Source: Synechococcus sp. CBW1107
GTDB taxonomy: Bacteria > Cyanobacteriota > Cyanobacteriia > PCC-6307 > Cyanobiaceae
DNA: 64,000 nt
Reading direction: 5' to 3'
Assembly: GCF_015841355.1 (NCBI RefSeq)
Contig: NZ_CP064908.1
Location: 124,001-188,000, forward strand
A program made the position numbers and the translations under genes. Under the pieces are notes generated by a model. That model had not been told where the DNA came from. It saw nothing but the letters and a program-made list of their open reading frames with translations, and did no database searches. Shown piece by piece: positions 37,189 through 46,323 of the stretch. The stretch's first letter is position 1, and every line of letters starts with the position of its first letter.

Positions 37189-38346
37189 ATGGTGACAGCT
37201 CTCAGTCAGCATGCGATCGCCCCCGCCCGTCTGGTGCGGGGGCCTTCAGCATGGTCGAGCTCGCTCGACTCCCTGCCCTCCCTCTGCCGACGCCCATTGC
37301 TGCTGGGCCGCAGCCAGGCCACCGCCCACCTGCGCGAGCGGGCCTGCGCCGATCTGAGGCGGCTGGGGCTCGACCCCCTGTCCGGAACCCTGCAGTTCGA
37401 CTGTTGCGAGGATGACCTCCAGCGTCTGGCGGCGCAAGCCGTGGCCAGCCGCTGCGACGGAGTGATCGCCATGGGCGGTGGCAAGGTGCTGGACGCGGGC
37501 AAGCTGCTGGCCCATCGCCTCGGTCTGGCCTGCATCACCGTGCCCACCAGCGCCGCCACCTGCGCCGGCTGGACCGCCCTGGCCAACCTCTATTCAGCCG
37601 ATGGAGCCTTCCGCTCCGATGTGGCGCTGGATCGCTGCCCCGACCTGCTGATCTTCGATCACGATCTGGTGCTCCAGGCTCCCCCGCGCACGCTGGCCAG
37701 CGGGATCGCCGATGCCATCGCCAAGTGGTATGAGGCTTCAGTGAGCAGCGGCGCCAGTGGCGATGGCCTCGTGCAGCAGGCGGTGCAGCAGGCCCAGGTG
37801 CTCCGCGATCAGTTGCTGCTTGAGGGGGAGGCCGCCATGGCCGAACCCGGTGGCGAGGCCTGGGTGCGGGTGGCGGAGGCGGCGGCGCTCACGGCCGGCC
37901 TGATCGGTGGCCTGGGGGGGGCCCGCTGCCGCACCGTGGCCGCCCATGCCGTCCACAACGGTCTCACCCAGCTGCCCGCCTGCCATCACCGTCTCCACGG
38001 TGAGAAGGTCGGCTATGGCGTTCTCACCCAGCTGCGGCTGGAGGAGTTGCTCGGTGGCCACCGCCTGGCCAGCCAGGCCCGACGCCAGCTGATCCCCTTC
38101 TTCAGGGCCCTGGGTCTGCCGGTGAGCCTCGAGGAGATCGGCCTCGCCGAGGCCAGCCTCAACGACCTCAACACCGTCTGCGACTTCGCCGTGCTCCCCG
38201 GCTCAGATCTGCACCATCTGCCCTTCCCCGTGAACGCCAACGACCTGCTGACCGCCATGGTGAGCACCACGGCTTCGGCGCATGGGACCGAAGCGGCTCC
38301 AGCCCCATGCGCCGAAGCCAGCCTCTGCCCAGAGATCAGCCCTTGA
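37189..38346 (+). CDS. Iron-containing alcohol dehydrogenase family (GldA-like)
   Basis: 385 aa from the ATG at 37189; a GTG at 37165 would overlap clpC. Nucleotide-binding GVIAMGGGKVLDAGK, VPTSAATCAGWTALA and metal ligands Asp (LASGIADAIAKWYEA), His (AHAVHNGL) and His (LHGEKVGYGVL), as in glycerol dehydrogenase. All three ligands are intact, so it should be an active NAD-linked polyol/alcohol dehydrogenase; the substrate is unknown. It starts 10 bp after clpC and overlaps the next ORF. Confidence 0.88.
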   Translation: MVTALSQHAIAPARLVRGPSAWSSSLDSLPSLCRRPLLLGRSQATAHLRERACADLRRLGLDPLSGTLQFDCCEDDLQRLAAQAVASRCDGVIAMGGGKVLDAGKLLAHRLGLACITVPTSAATCAGWTALANLYSADGAFRSDVALDRCPDLLIFDHDLVLQAPPRTLASGIADAIAKWYEASVSSGASGDGLVQQAVQQAQVLRDQLLLEGEAAMAEPGGEAWVRVAEAAALTAGLIGGLGGARCRTVAAHAVHNGLTQLPACHHRLHGEKVGYGVLTQLRLEELLGGHRLASQARRQLIPFFRALGLPVSLEEIGLAEASLNDLNTVCDFAVLPGSDLHHLPFPVNANDLLTAMVSTTASAHGTEAAPAPCAEASLCPEISP

Positions 38347-39233
38347 GCCGCTTCCCCCAGGCGGAGTGGTGCCAGGGTCCGGAGTTGATCGCCAGAGCCG
38401 CCAGCAACCTCCTCGATCCCCAGGGACGTGACCTGGCTGGACGCGTGCAGTGGTGGGAACTGCCGGGATACAGCGGGCGTTGGCCCGTGGCTGTGCTTGG
38501 AGATGGCAGCCCCCTGCTGCTTCTGCATGGCTTCGACAGTTCTCTGCTTGAGTTCCGCCGGCTGGCGCCGCTGCTGGCACCCCGCTTTCGCCTCTACATT
38601 CCCGACCTCCACGGTTTCGGCTTCACCCCCCGGTCCGCCGCCGGCCGGTACGACCCCAGTGGTGTTCTCGACCACCTCACGGCCGTGGTGAAGCGGATCG
38701 AAGCGGCCTCAGCCCCAGACCCACCACAGCCCCTGGGCGTCATCGGCGCCTCCATGGGCGGTTCTGCGGCGGTGGAGCTGGCCCGGCGCCTGCCCGAGCG
38801 CGTGGACCGCCTGCTGTTGCTGGCACCCGCCGGTCTCACCGGACGTCCCATGCCCCTGCCCCCCCTGCTCGATCGCCTGGGGGTGCGGTTTCTCGCCCTG
38901 CCGGGGGTGAGGCGCGGGCTTTGCCGACAGGCCTTTGCCGACCCTGACGCCAGTGTGGGGCCCGCCGAAGAAGAGATCGCCTCCCTGCACCTGCAGGTGA
39001 TCGGCTGGGGCGAGGCGCTGGGCCGGTTCGCCCGCAGTGGAGGCTTCGCCGGCTGCGGCGCCCCCCTGCCGGGACAGCCCCTGAAAGTGCTGTGGGGAGC
39101 CGATGACCGGATCCTGCGGCAGCCGCAGAAGCGGGCGGCCCTGGCTCTGCTGGGTGATCGGGTCGAGGAGTTGACGGCCTGCGGCCATCTGCCTCATCTG
39201 GACCGCCCCGAGGCCGTGGCCGCCGCCTGCTGA
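38343..39233 (+). CDS. Alpha/beta hydrolase fold protein
   Basis: 296 aa if started at the TTG overlapping the previous stop (TTGA). An in-frame ATG at 38307 would give 308 aa and a 40-bp overlap. Fold marks: LLLLHGFDSSLLEFR (oxyanion HG), nucleophile Ser in GVIGASMGGSAAVE, acid Asp in LWGADDRILRQP and His in CGHLPHLDRP. This is a complete triad. Substrate not evident; several cyanobacterial relatives are annotated as esterase, pheophytinase-like or haloalkane dehalogenase-like. Confidence 0.88.
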   Translation: MSRFPQAEWCQGPELIARAASNLLDPQGRDLAGRVQWWELPGYSGRWPVAVLGDGSPLLLLHGFDSSLLEFRRLAPLLAPRFRLYIPDLHGFGFTPRSAAGRYDPSGVLDHLTAVVKRIEAASAPDPPQPLGVIGASMGGSAAVELARRLPERVDRLLLLAPAGLTGRPMPLPPLLDRLGVRFLALPGVRRGLCRQAFADPDASVGPAEEEIASLHLQVIGWGEALGRFARSGGFAGCGAPLPGQPLKVLWGADDRILRQPQKRAALALLGDRVEELTACGHLPHLDRPEAVAAAC

Positions 39234-39269
39234 AGGCAGAGGCGGCCGGAGGGCCTGCGGGATGTCAGC

Positions 39270-40229
39270 TCACCAGAGGCCGCGGATCGGTGCGGACTCT
39301 GGCATGGGCTGCACGTAGGGTTCAGGTTCGGGCTGAGGCTCCGGCTGGGGAGTCGGCGCTGGGGTCACCACCACTGCCTGGGCAGCCGGCTGGCCGAAGC
39401 GGTAGCGGAAGCCCACCTTGGCGCCGAAATCGTTGTAGGAGTCGTAGCGGATGTTGTCGCCACTGAATCCGGAGGCACCGGAGTAGGTGCCCTCGACATA
39501 GACATCACTGGCGTTGCTCACGCCGTAGCTGACCCCCACCTTGGCCTGCCAACCGAACAATCCCTGGTTCGTGGTTCCAGTGGAAACACTGTTGCCACCA
39601 CTGGAGACCTTGATGCGTGGAGTGCTCAGGTTGGTGTACCCGATACCGCCACCGATGTAGGGAGTCCAGCGGCTGCCGGTGCTGATGTCCCAGTAGCCAC
39701 TGGCGAAGATGTCATTCTTGTTGATGACACCAGAAGAGCTCAGATTGTAATTGTTGCCGTTGGATGAGAAGGACACGTCGTTGACGCTGCCCCGGGTGTA
39801 GACGTAGCTCAGCTCAGTGCGGATCGCGCCAAAGTCGTAGCCAACTGCGAGATCGCCGGAGAAGCCTCCACCGAAACTCAGATCGCCGTTGACGTTTTCG
39901 AAGCCGCGCTCCGTGAGATTACGGGTGCGCACACCCGTAGTGGTGGGCCAGGCGGCGCCAAGGCCAAGTCCGAGGTACCAGCCGGTGCCCTGCTCATAGG
40001 GCACGGGTTCCGTGCTGCCGTAGTTCTGGGCCACGGTGGTGTCGGTCCTGACGGCGGGCTCTGCGCCCGGACTGAGGGCAATGGCGGCACCATCGGGAGC
40101 CAGCAGGGCCGCCGCACCGGCGGTCGCCGCGGCGGCGGGCTCCGCGGCACGGGCCGGGATGGCGAGGAGGGCGCCGGCGGCACTGGCGGCAACCCCCGAG
40201 AGCACAAGGGAAGGAATTCGGAAGTTCAT
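39270..40229 (-). CDS. Outer-membrane beta-barrel protein with Pro-rich C-terminal tail
   Basis: 319 aa from the ATG at 40229. Signal peptide ends near IPARAAEP. A 50-residue Ala-rich linker follows, then a barrel with alternating aromatic strands (GTGWYLGLGLGAAWP, GDLAVGYDFGAIRTELSYVYTRG, WTPYIGGGIGYTNL, AKVGFRYRFG), in the style of P44/Msp2 or OmpA-like 8-strand proteins. After the last strand an approximately 39-residue Pro/Glu/Gln-rich tail (PTPQPEPQPEPEPYVQP) ends in Trp. Barrels usually end at the last strand, so the tail is unusual. It is probably a surface protein or porin. Confidence 0.85.
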   Translation of the reverse strand: MNFRIPSLVLSGVAASAAGALLAIPARAAEPAAAATAGAAALLAPDGAAIALSPGAEPAVRTDTTVAQNYGSTEPVPYEQGTGWYLGLGLGAAWPTTTGVRTRNLTERGFENVNGDLSFGGGFSGDLAVGYDFGAIRTELSYVYTRGSVNDVSFSSNGNNYNLSSSGVINKNDIFASGYWDISTGSRWTPYIGGGIGYTNLSTPRIKVSSGGNSVSTGTTNQGLFGWQAKVGVSYGVSNASDVYVEGTYSGASGFSGDNIRYDSYNDFGAKVGFRYRFGQPAAQAVVVTPAPTPQPEPQPEPEPYVQPMPESAPIRGLW

Positions 40230-40386
40230 GACGGACACAGTGACCATATCCACGGTCCAAGCACGGACGAGGCCTTCAGGCCACAGGCGAGGGCCAGACC
40301 TTCACCTGGCCGTCAGGTGTCCCTGCTGGCCGGGTGAAAGCCGTGGAACCTGCTCTGTTAGGAGGAGCACTCCCGACCTCGCCTGC

Positions 40387-41043
40387 ATGGCTGGAGCCGA
40401 ACCCGCACAGCCGTCGCGTTCGCCCAGCAGCGGCCCTGTGCTGCAGCTGCTGGCCTCAGGCCTCCAGCTCTGGATCCGCAGCCAGTGCGAGGCCGTCGAG
40501 AACCTGGAGATTCAGCTGCACGGTTCCGCCCTGAACCTGCTGCGCGGCCGCCTCGACGGGGTCAGTCTGCTGGCCCGCCGGGTGGTGTACCAGGGCCTGG
40601 AGATCGAACGTGTCCAGCTGCGGAGTGATCCCCTGCGCATCCAGGTCGGCGGGGTTCTGCGCGGCCAGCCGGTGCTGCTGGAGCATGCATTCCTGATCCG
40701 CGGCTCAGTGGCGTTCACGGCCGATGGGTTGAGCAGTTCCCTGAACCGTCCCCGCTGGAGGGAGCTCAGTGACCAGCTCGGTGACCAGCTGCTGGGCCTG
40801 GGGCCCCTCCGGCAGCTGCGCATCAGTCGAGGCATCCTGATCGTCGCCGCCGAGGCCCGGGGAGAGCCCAGGCTGATGGAGCTGGAGACCCTTCCTGAGG
40901 CCGACCAGGGCAGTGTGGTCATCCGTGACCTCAACGGGATGCTGCGGGGGCGCCTGCCGATGGACCCCAACATCCGCATCGAGCGGGCCACCCTCGAGGC
41001 CGACATGCTCCAGCTCGAGGGCCAGGCCAGGGTCTCCCCCTGA
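40387..41043 (+). CDS. DUF2993 family (LmeA-like phospholipid-binding) protein
   Basis: 218 aa from the ATG at 40387. The DUF2993 layout is visible: QCEAVENLEIQLHGSALNLLRGRLDGVSLLARRVVYQGLEIERVQLRSDPLRI, then LRGQPVLLEHAFLIRGSVAFTADGL. The family includes mannan-associated LmeA in actinobacteria and many cyanobacterial proteins, and probably binds lipids at the membrane. No clear signal peptide. An AGGAGG (around 40360-40365) lies too far upstream (about 20 nt) to serve this ATG. Confidence 0.8.
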   Translation: MAGAEPAQPSRSPSSGPVLQLLASGLQLWIRSQCEAVENLEIQLHGSALNLLRGRLDGVSLLARRVVYQGLEIERVQLRSDPLRIQVGGVLRGQPVLLEHAFLIRGSVAFTADGLSSSLNRPRWRELSDQLGDQLLGLGPLRQLRISRGILIVAAEARGEPRLMELETLPEADQGSVVIRDLNGMLRGRLPMDPNIRIERATLEADMLQLEGQARVSP

Positions 41044-41078
41044 GTCAACTTCCTGCTGGCGCGGACCTGATCAGCTCC

Positions 41079-41963
41079 TCAGCCCAGAAGCGGCACCAGC
41101 AGAGTCACGAAGTAATAGACCACCGCCGGGGTGAACAGGAAACTGTCGATCCGATCAAGAATTCCCCCGTGCCCCGGGATGGCATCACCGGAATCCTTCA
41201 CCCCCGCATCCCGCTTCATCATCGATTCGGTGAGGTCGCCCACCAGGGCGAACAGCGACACCACGCCTCCCAGCAGCCCGCCCACCACCCAGCCCCAGCG
41301 CCAGCCCAGCAGCTGACCGCCCACCACGCCCACCAGCACGGCGCTGGCCACGCCGCCGAACGCTCCCTCCACCGTCTTGCCGGGCGAGATGGGCGAGAGG
41401 GGGTGGGCCCCGAAACGGCGACCGATCACGTAGGAGCCGATGTCGGTGGCCACCACCATCAGACAGGCCATCAGGGTGAGCGCCATCCCAGGGGTGAAGG
41501 GCCAGCCGGCTCCCTGGAGCTGGGGGGCCAGAGCGGGATCGACCAGATCACGCAGACGCAGCCAGTGGCTGGGCAGAAAACCCAGATAGAACAGACCGAA
41601 GATCGAGGCGGCGATGTCGGCGATGGTGCCGGTCACGGGCTGAAGCAGCAACCAGCCGCAGATCACCGCGCCCGACACCGGCACCACCGACGCCGCCAGA
41701 TCGACCGCCATGCCGCCGCCGCTGGCCCACTGGGTGGCGAACAGCAGCAGCTGGCAGGCCACCAGGGTGGTCTTGGTGGCGGGCCGGATGCCCTTGAACT
41801 GGGCCAGCCGGAAGAACTCCAGCAGGCCAAGGTGCACGATCACGCCCACCGCCACGGTGAACCACCAGCCCCCCAGGCTGACCACGACCAGACCAAAGCC
41901 ACCGGCCGCGAAGCCGCTGAACAGCCGTGAAAGCGAGGTGCGCGGCCGTGAACCCTGACTCAC
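41079..41963 (-). CDS. cdsA: Phosphatidate cytidylyltransferase
   Basis: 294 aa from a GTG overlapping the cbiT stop (GTGA). About eight transmembrane helices and the CDS signature SMMKRDAGVKDSGDAIPGHGG-LDRIDS near the C-terminus. It makes CDP-diacylglycerol from phosphatidate and CTP, the entry to anionic phospholipids such as phosphatidylglycerol, which photosystem II needs. Confidence 0.95.
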   Translation of the reverse strand: MSQGSRPRTSLSRLFSGFAAGGFGLVVVSLGGWWFTVAVGVIVHLGLLEFFRLAQFKGIRPATKTTLVACQLLLFATQWASGGGMAVDLAASVVPVSGAVICGWLLLQPVTGTIADIAASIFGLFYLGFLPSHWLRLRDLVDPALAPQLQGAGWPFTPGMALTLMACLMVVATDIGSYVIGRRFGAHPLSPISPGKTVEGAFGGVASAVLVGVVGGQLLGWRWGWVVGGLLGGVVSLFALVGDLTESMMKRDAGVKDSGDAIPGHGGILDRIDSFLFTPAVVYYFVTLLVPLLG

Positions 41964-42610
41964 CCGTTGCGCTCGGCAGCGATCAGGAAGAGGGGTTCAG
42001 CCGCCGCCAGGCGGGCCTGACTGCCGCGGCGCTGCATCCGATGGACCGTCGCCTGAACCACCTGAATGTCCCTGGCTTCCAGCTGACCCAGGGTATCGGT
42101 CGCATCCACGAGCCCCTCCAGGCTGGCGGTGCTGATCACCAGCCGTCCCCGGGGCTGCAGAGCCGCCCAGACGGCCCGCAGCACGCTCGCCAGCGGTCGG
42201 CCCACCTCCAGGACCACCCGGTCGGGGTGCTGCGGCAACAGGGAGAGTCCATCGGGAGCCTGGCCGGCGTGGATGTGCAGATTGTCGATGGCCAGGTGCC
42301 TCCGGTTGCGCTCCAGCAGCTCGATCGCCTCTGGATCCCTCTCCAGGGTGTGCACCTGACCCAGAGGCATCAGCCTGGCAATCTCCAGGGCCAGGGCTCC
42401 GGTGCCGCCGCCCACGTCCCAGACCGTGGAATCGGCCCTGGGGCGCAGGTGGGCCAGCAGCATCACCCGCAACTCCATCGGCGTGGGACTGAAGCCCGGG
42501 GCGTCTTCAAAGGCCTGATCAGGCAGACCCGGAGTGACGAAATCCCATTGGAAGGCAGACTCTGACCCGGATCGCCGCGATGGATCGTCGCCTCGCTGCC
42601 TTGCGCCCAT
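41960..42610 (-). CDS. cbiT: Cobalt-precorrin-6B C15-methyltransferase CbiT-like
   Basis: 216 aa. SAM-binding motif VWDVGGGTGALALEIARL, acidic VHTLERDPEAIELLERN, and the N-terminal PGLPDQAF-D region that places it with CbiT/CobL C-domains. It methylates C15 and decarboxylates in cobalamin ring synthesis. Stand-alone here, not fused to CbiE. No other cobalamin gene is adjacent. It is 12 bp after the PLP decarboxylase and coupled to cdsA. Confidence 0.85.
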   Translation of the reverse strand: MGARQRGDDPSRRSGSESAFQWDFVTPGLPDQAFEDAPGFSPTPMELRVMLLAHLRPRADSTVWDVGGGTGALALEIARLMPLGQVHTLERDPEAIELLERNRRHLAIDNLHIHAGQAPDGLSLLPQHPDRVVLEVGRPLASVLRAVWAALQPRGRLVISTASLEGLVDATDTLGQLEARDIQVVQATVHRMQRRGSQARLAAAEPLFLIAAERNG

Positions 42611-42622
42611 CCGCAGCGCCCA

Positions 42623-43999
42623 TCAGGCCACAACCTTCACCGTATCAGCGATCTGTCCGGGCCAGAGCCGACGCTGCTCCCTCAGCCACTCCAGCCGCGC
42701 CCCATCGATCCGCTCGCCGGGAATCAACAGGGGAATCCCCGGGGGGTAGGGGCAGATCGGCTCCGCCGCCAGCCGCTCGAGCGCCTGCTCGAGGGGAAGG
42801 GTCTGGTGGGGCGACCTCCAGGCCTCACCCGGGGTCAGCTCCGGCTCCATCAGGGCGGGAATGGGCGGTGACGAGAAGCCGGGAAGGGGTGCCCCGCCCA
42901 GGTCCTGGCGCAGCTGCCTGAGCTGGGCGGGCAGAAGCCAGAGGGCCCGTCTCGGCGGGCGTTCCCCCAGGCAGAAGGTGAGGCATCCCGGCTCAGGAAG
43001 CTCGGCGATCACGCCCCGTTGCAGCAACCAGGCGTCGGCCGTCAGGCCATTGATGCCCAGGGCGGCGGCATGGAACACCAGGCGCAGGGGATCCTGGTTG
43101 GCCGCCAGGGGCAGGGAGGCCGCCTCCAGCGCCTGCCGCAGCCTGGTGGCGCGGTTGAGAGCCAGGCGCAGGCCGCGGGCGCCGGCAGGGCTGTGGCGGT
43201 GAGCGATGGCTGCCGCCGCCGAAGCCAGCAGCAGGGCACTGGGACTGGAGGTCTGCAGCCAGAGCAGCGACCGCTCGATCGCCTCCTCGCTCACCCGCCC
43301 GCGCCGCAGCAGCAGGGCCGCGCTCTGGGCCAACCCGCCGGCGCTCTTGTGCAGGGACTGCACCACCAGATCAGCCCCGGCCGCCATGGCTCCCATCGGC
43401 AGTCCCGGCTGGCTGAAGTGAGTGCCATGGGCCTCATCCACCAGCACCGGCAGGCCGTGGCGGTGGGCTGCGTCGATCAGCCCCTGCAGATCCCCCGCCA
43501 GGCCCTGATAGGTGGGATGCACCAGCACCAGAGCAGCCAGGGGCGGGGCCTGCGCCAGGCGCTGCTGCAGCCAGGCCGGGGTCGGCGGCAGCCACAGCCC
43601 GGTGGCGGCATCGAAGGGCAGATCGAACAGCACCGGCCGCAGGCCACCGAGCACACAGGCGTGCAGCAGGCTGCGGTGCAGGTTGCGTGGCAGCAGCACC
43701 CGCTCGCCGGGCCTGGCCAGGGCCAGCAGCGCCACCTGCAGCATCCCGCTGGCTCCGTTCACCCCGAACCAGCAGCGATCGGCGCCACAGAGGCGGGCGC
43801 ATTCGGCCTGGTCGGCGGCCACGGCACCGCCCGGCTCCAGCGGCCCTCCGATCTCGGGCAGTTCCGGCAGATCCCAGCGGCCGGGGCGCCGCCGCAGCAG
43901 CCGCCGCAGAGCAGGTGCCAGCCCCCGTCCGCGCCCATGGGCGGGCAGGTGCAGATCCAGGCGTGGGGGGGGGGTGCGCAGGGCCGACAGCAGGAGCAT
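42623..43999 (-). CDS. Orn/Lys/Arg decarboxylase family PLP enzyme
   Basis: 458 aa from the ATG at 43999, with AAGGG 7 nt before it. A TTG at 44035 would overlap the divergent kinase start. Begins LHLPAHGRGRGL; the PLP-binding lysine lies in VVQSLHKSAGGLAQ; preceding Asp/His in VLVDEAHGTHFS. It resembles arginine/lysine decarboxylases of the fold-type I group III kind, of the shorter form lacking the wing domain. Substrate not certain. Confidence 0.88.
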   Translation of the reverse strand: MLLLSALRTPPPRLDLHLPAHGRGRGLAPALRRLLRRRPGRWDLPELPEIGGPLEPGGAVAADQAECARLCGADRCWFGVNGASGMLQVALLALARPGERVLLPRNLHRSLLHACVLGGLRPVLFDLPFDAATGLWLPPTPAWLQQRLAQAPPLAALVLVHPTYQGLAGDLQGLIDAAHRHGLPVLVDEAHGTHFSQPGLPMGAMAAGADLVVQSLHKSAGGLAQSAALLLRRGRVSEEAIERSLLWLQTSSPSALLLASAAAAIAHRHSPAGARGLRLALNRATRLRQALEAASLPLAANQDPLRLVFHAAALGINGLTADAWLLQRGVIAELPEPGCLTFCLGERPPRRALWLLPAQLRQLRQDLGGAPLPGFSSPPIPALMEPELTPGEAWRSPHQTLPLEQALERLAAEPICPYPPGIPLLIPGERIDGARLEWLREQRRLWPGQIADTVKVVA

Positions 44000-44028
44000 C
44001 ACCGCCCTTGAACTTTCTAGAGTCTGCG

Positions 44029-45774
44029 ATGACAACCCCAGGCGCCGCAGGAGTTCCCCCCATCACCGCCAGCTCCCCCGCGCGTCCGCTCCCGCCAGCG
44101 CTTCCCGCCCGGGTCGAAGGTCCGCCGCCCCGCTACGAGCCCGCCGCCGACCTGCGCTGGATGCTGCTGCGCCCCTGGATCCTGGTGTCGCGCCTGGTGG
44201 TGGTCCTCTGGCAGCTGGGCTGGCTGGCCGTGGTGCTGGTGGTGCAGGGCGGCAGCAGCGAACGGGCCGTGCAGCAACGCCTGGGCCGCCGCATCCTCCA
44301 GACCCTCACCCAGCTGGGGCCCTGTTTCATCAAGGTGGGACAGGCCCTCTCCACCCGCCCCGACCTGGTGCGCCGCGACTGGCTCGACCAGCTCACCCAG
44401 CTGCAGGACAACCTGCCCCCCTTCCCGCACGAGCTGGCTCTGGCCGAGATCGAAGCCGAGCTGGGGGCTCCTGCCTCAAAGCTGTTCGAGCATTTCCCTC
44501 CCTACCCCGTGGCGGCGGCCAGCCTGGGGCAGGTGTACAAGGCCGAGCTCACGGCGGGGCACTGGGTGGCGGTGAAGGTGCAGCGGCCCAACCTGGCCTA
44601 CCTGCTGCGCCGCGATCTGGTGATCATCCGCCTGCTCGGGGTGCTCACAGCACCGTTCCTGCCCCTGAACCTGGGATTCGGTCTCGGCGACATCATCGAT
44701 GAATTCGGCCTGACCCTCTTCGACGAGATCGATTACCGCCGCGAGGCCGACAACGCCGAGCGCTTCGCCGCCCTCTTCGCCGACAACCCCGCCGTGACAG
44801 TGCCTCGGGTGGAGAGGCAGTTCTCCAGCCGCCGGGTGCTCACCACCACCTGGATCAACGGGGTCAAGCTGCAGGACCGGCTGGAGCTGGAGTCGCACCG
44901 ACTCGAACCCGATGCCCTGATCCGCACCGGCGTGACGGCCGGCCTGCAGCAACTGCTGGAATTCGGCTACTTCCACGCCGACCCCCATCCCGGCAACCTC
45001 TTCGCCCTACCGGGGCGCACCGGGGCCATGGGCCACGTGGCCTACGTCGATTTCGGGATGATGGATTCGATCAGCGACGCTGACCGCCTCACCCTCACCG
45101 GAGCGGTGGTGCACCTGATCAACCGCGATTTCGAAGCCCTCGCCCGCGATTTCCAGACGCTCGGTTTCCTTCGCCCCGACGCCGACCTCGCCCCGATCGT
45201 CCCGGCACTGGAAACCGTGCTCGGCGGCCAGCTGGGGGAAAGCGTGGGCTCGTTCAACTTCAAGGCGATCACCGATCGCTTCTCGGAGCTGATGTTCGAC
45301 TACCCCTTCCGGGTGCCGGCCCGCTTCGCCCTGATCATCCGGGCGGTGGTGAGCCAGGAGGGGCTGGCCCTGCGCCTCGACCCCGACTTCAAGATCATCC
45401 GCGTGGCCTATCCCTATGTGGCCAGGCGTCTGCTGGCCGGGGACACCGCCGAGCTGCGCGAGAAGCTGCTGGAGGTGCTCTTCGATCGCGAGGGACATCT
45501 GCAGCTGGAGCGGCTCGAGAGTCTGCTGGGGGTCGTGGAGCAGGACGAGGCGAACCCCGATCTGCTGCCCGTGGCCGGAGCGGGTCTGCGCCTGCTGCTC
45601 GGTCCCCGGGGCGGGAGTCTGCGCCAGCGGCTGCTGCTGATGCTGGTGCGCGACAACCATCTGAACACCGAGGATCTGCAGGCCCTGATGGGGCTGCTGC
45701 GGCGCACCTTCTCTCCGTCCAAGCTGGCGGGTGGGGTGCTGCAGCGGCTCAACCCCCTCGCACCGGCCGCCTGA
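44029..45774 (+). CDS. ABC1/UbiB (AarF) family protein kinase-like
   Basis: 581 aa. Conserved KxGQ region (FIKVGQALSTRPDL), Ala-rich nucleotide loop (AAASLGQVYKAEL), VAVKVQRP lysine, catalytic DPHPGN and YVDFGMMD. These are the hallmark residues of UbiB atypical kinases that support quinone/tocopherol biosynthesis or lipid handling in membranes. A hydrophobic segment lies at residues about 50-80, and a Pro/Ala-rich N-terminus precedes it. It is divergent from the PLP decarboxylase. Confidence 0.93.
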   Translation: MTTPGAAGVPPITASSPARPLPPALPARVEGPPPRYEPAADLRWMLLRPWILVSRLVVVLWQLGWLAVVLVVQGGSSERAVQQRLGRRILQTLTQLGPCFIKVGQALSTRPDLVRRDWLDQLTQLQDNLPPFPHELALAEIEAELGAPASKLFEHFPPYPVAAASLGQVYKAELTAGHWVAVKVQRPNLAYLLRRDLVIIRLLGVLTAPFLPLNLGFGLGDIIDEFGLTLFDEIDYRREADNAERFAALFADNPAVTVPRVERQFSSRRVLTTTWINGVKLQDRLELESHRLEPDALIRTGVTAGLQQLLEFGYFHADPHPGNLFALPGRTGAMGHVAYVDFGMMDSISDADRLTLTGAVVHLINRDFEALARDFQTLGFLRPDADLAPIVPALETVLGGQLGESVGSFNFKAITDRFSELMFDYPFRVPARFALIIRAVVSQEGLALRLDPDFKIIRVAYPYVARRLLAGDTAELREKLLEVLFDREGHLQLERLESLLGVVEQDEANPDLLPVAGAGLRLLLGPRGGSLRQRLLLMLVRDNHLNTEDLQALMGLLRRTFSPSKLAGGVLQRLNPLAPAA

Positions 45775-45835
45775 GCGGCTGGGTGCTCCCCTCCCGATCG
45801 CTAGGGTCAGCGTCACGTTCCTGGCAGCCCGACCC

Positions 45836-46303
45836 GTGATCAGTGATCCCACCGGTTCCGAGGCCCTGGTCCAGGGCTATGCCGGAGGCTCCTTCGCCGA
45901 TTTCGAGGGCGCCGACATCCTTCTGGAGTACGTGCCGGTGGGGCAGCCTCCCTTCTTCCTGGCAGGGGTGGGCCTCGTGATCGCGATCCTCTGCGGCCTG
46001 ACCTTCTCACGCCTGGTGCAGAACCGGCTCGACGGCTGGAAGCAGGACCGCCTCCAGCTGCTGCCCCTGGCCGTGCCGGAAACCGTGGCCTCCTACTCGG
46101 GGCTGATCCTGGGGGTGACGCTGTTCATCGGTGGCAGCCTGCAGGTGTTCGGCTTCGCTGGCGGCACGGCCCTGCTCGTGGCCCTGCTGCTCTCTCTGCT
46201 CACCGCCGGGGCCCTCTGGGTGCAACTGGAGGGCCTGATGGGTCAGGTGCAGGACGGCAGTTTCAAGGCCGTGGATTTCGACAACTTCGATCAGTTCTTC
46301 TGA
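45836..46303 (+). CDS. Two-transmembrane conserved hypothetical protein
   Basis: 155 aa from a GTG at 45836. A soluble acidic N-terminus (SEALVQGYAGGSFADFEGADILLEYVPVG), then two or three hydrophobic helices (FFLAGVGLVIAILCGL; GLILGVTLFIGGSLQVFG; ALLVALLLSLLTAGALW) and an acidic C-terminus (VDFDNFDQFF). Cyanobacterial proteins of this kind are common, but I cannot name a function. Confidence 0.7.
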   Translation: MISDPTGSEALVQGYAGGSFADFEGADILLEYVPVGQPPFFLAGVGLVIAILCGLTFSRLVQNRLDGWKQDRLQLLPLAVPETVASYSGLILGVTLFIGGSLQVFGFAGGTALLVALLLSLLTAGALWVQLEGLMGQVQDGSFKAVDFDNFDQFF

Positions 46304-46323
46304 AGCCTGCAGCGGCTGTCCCG

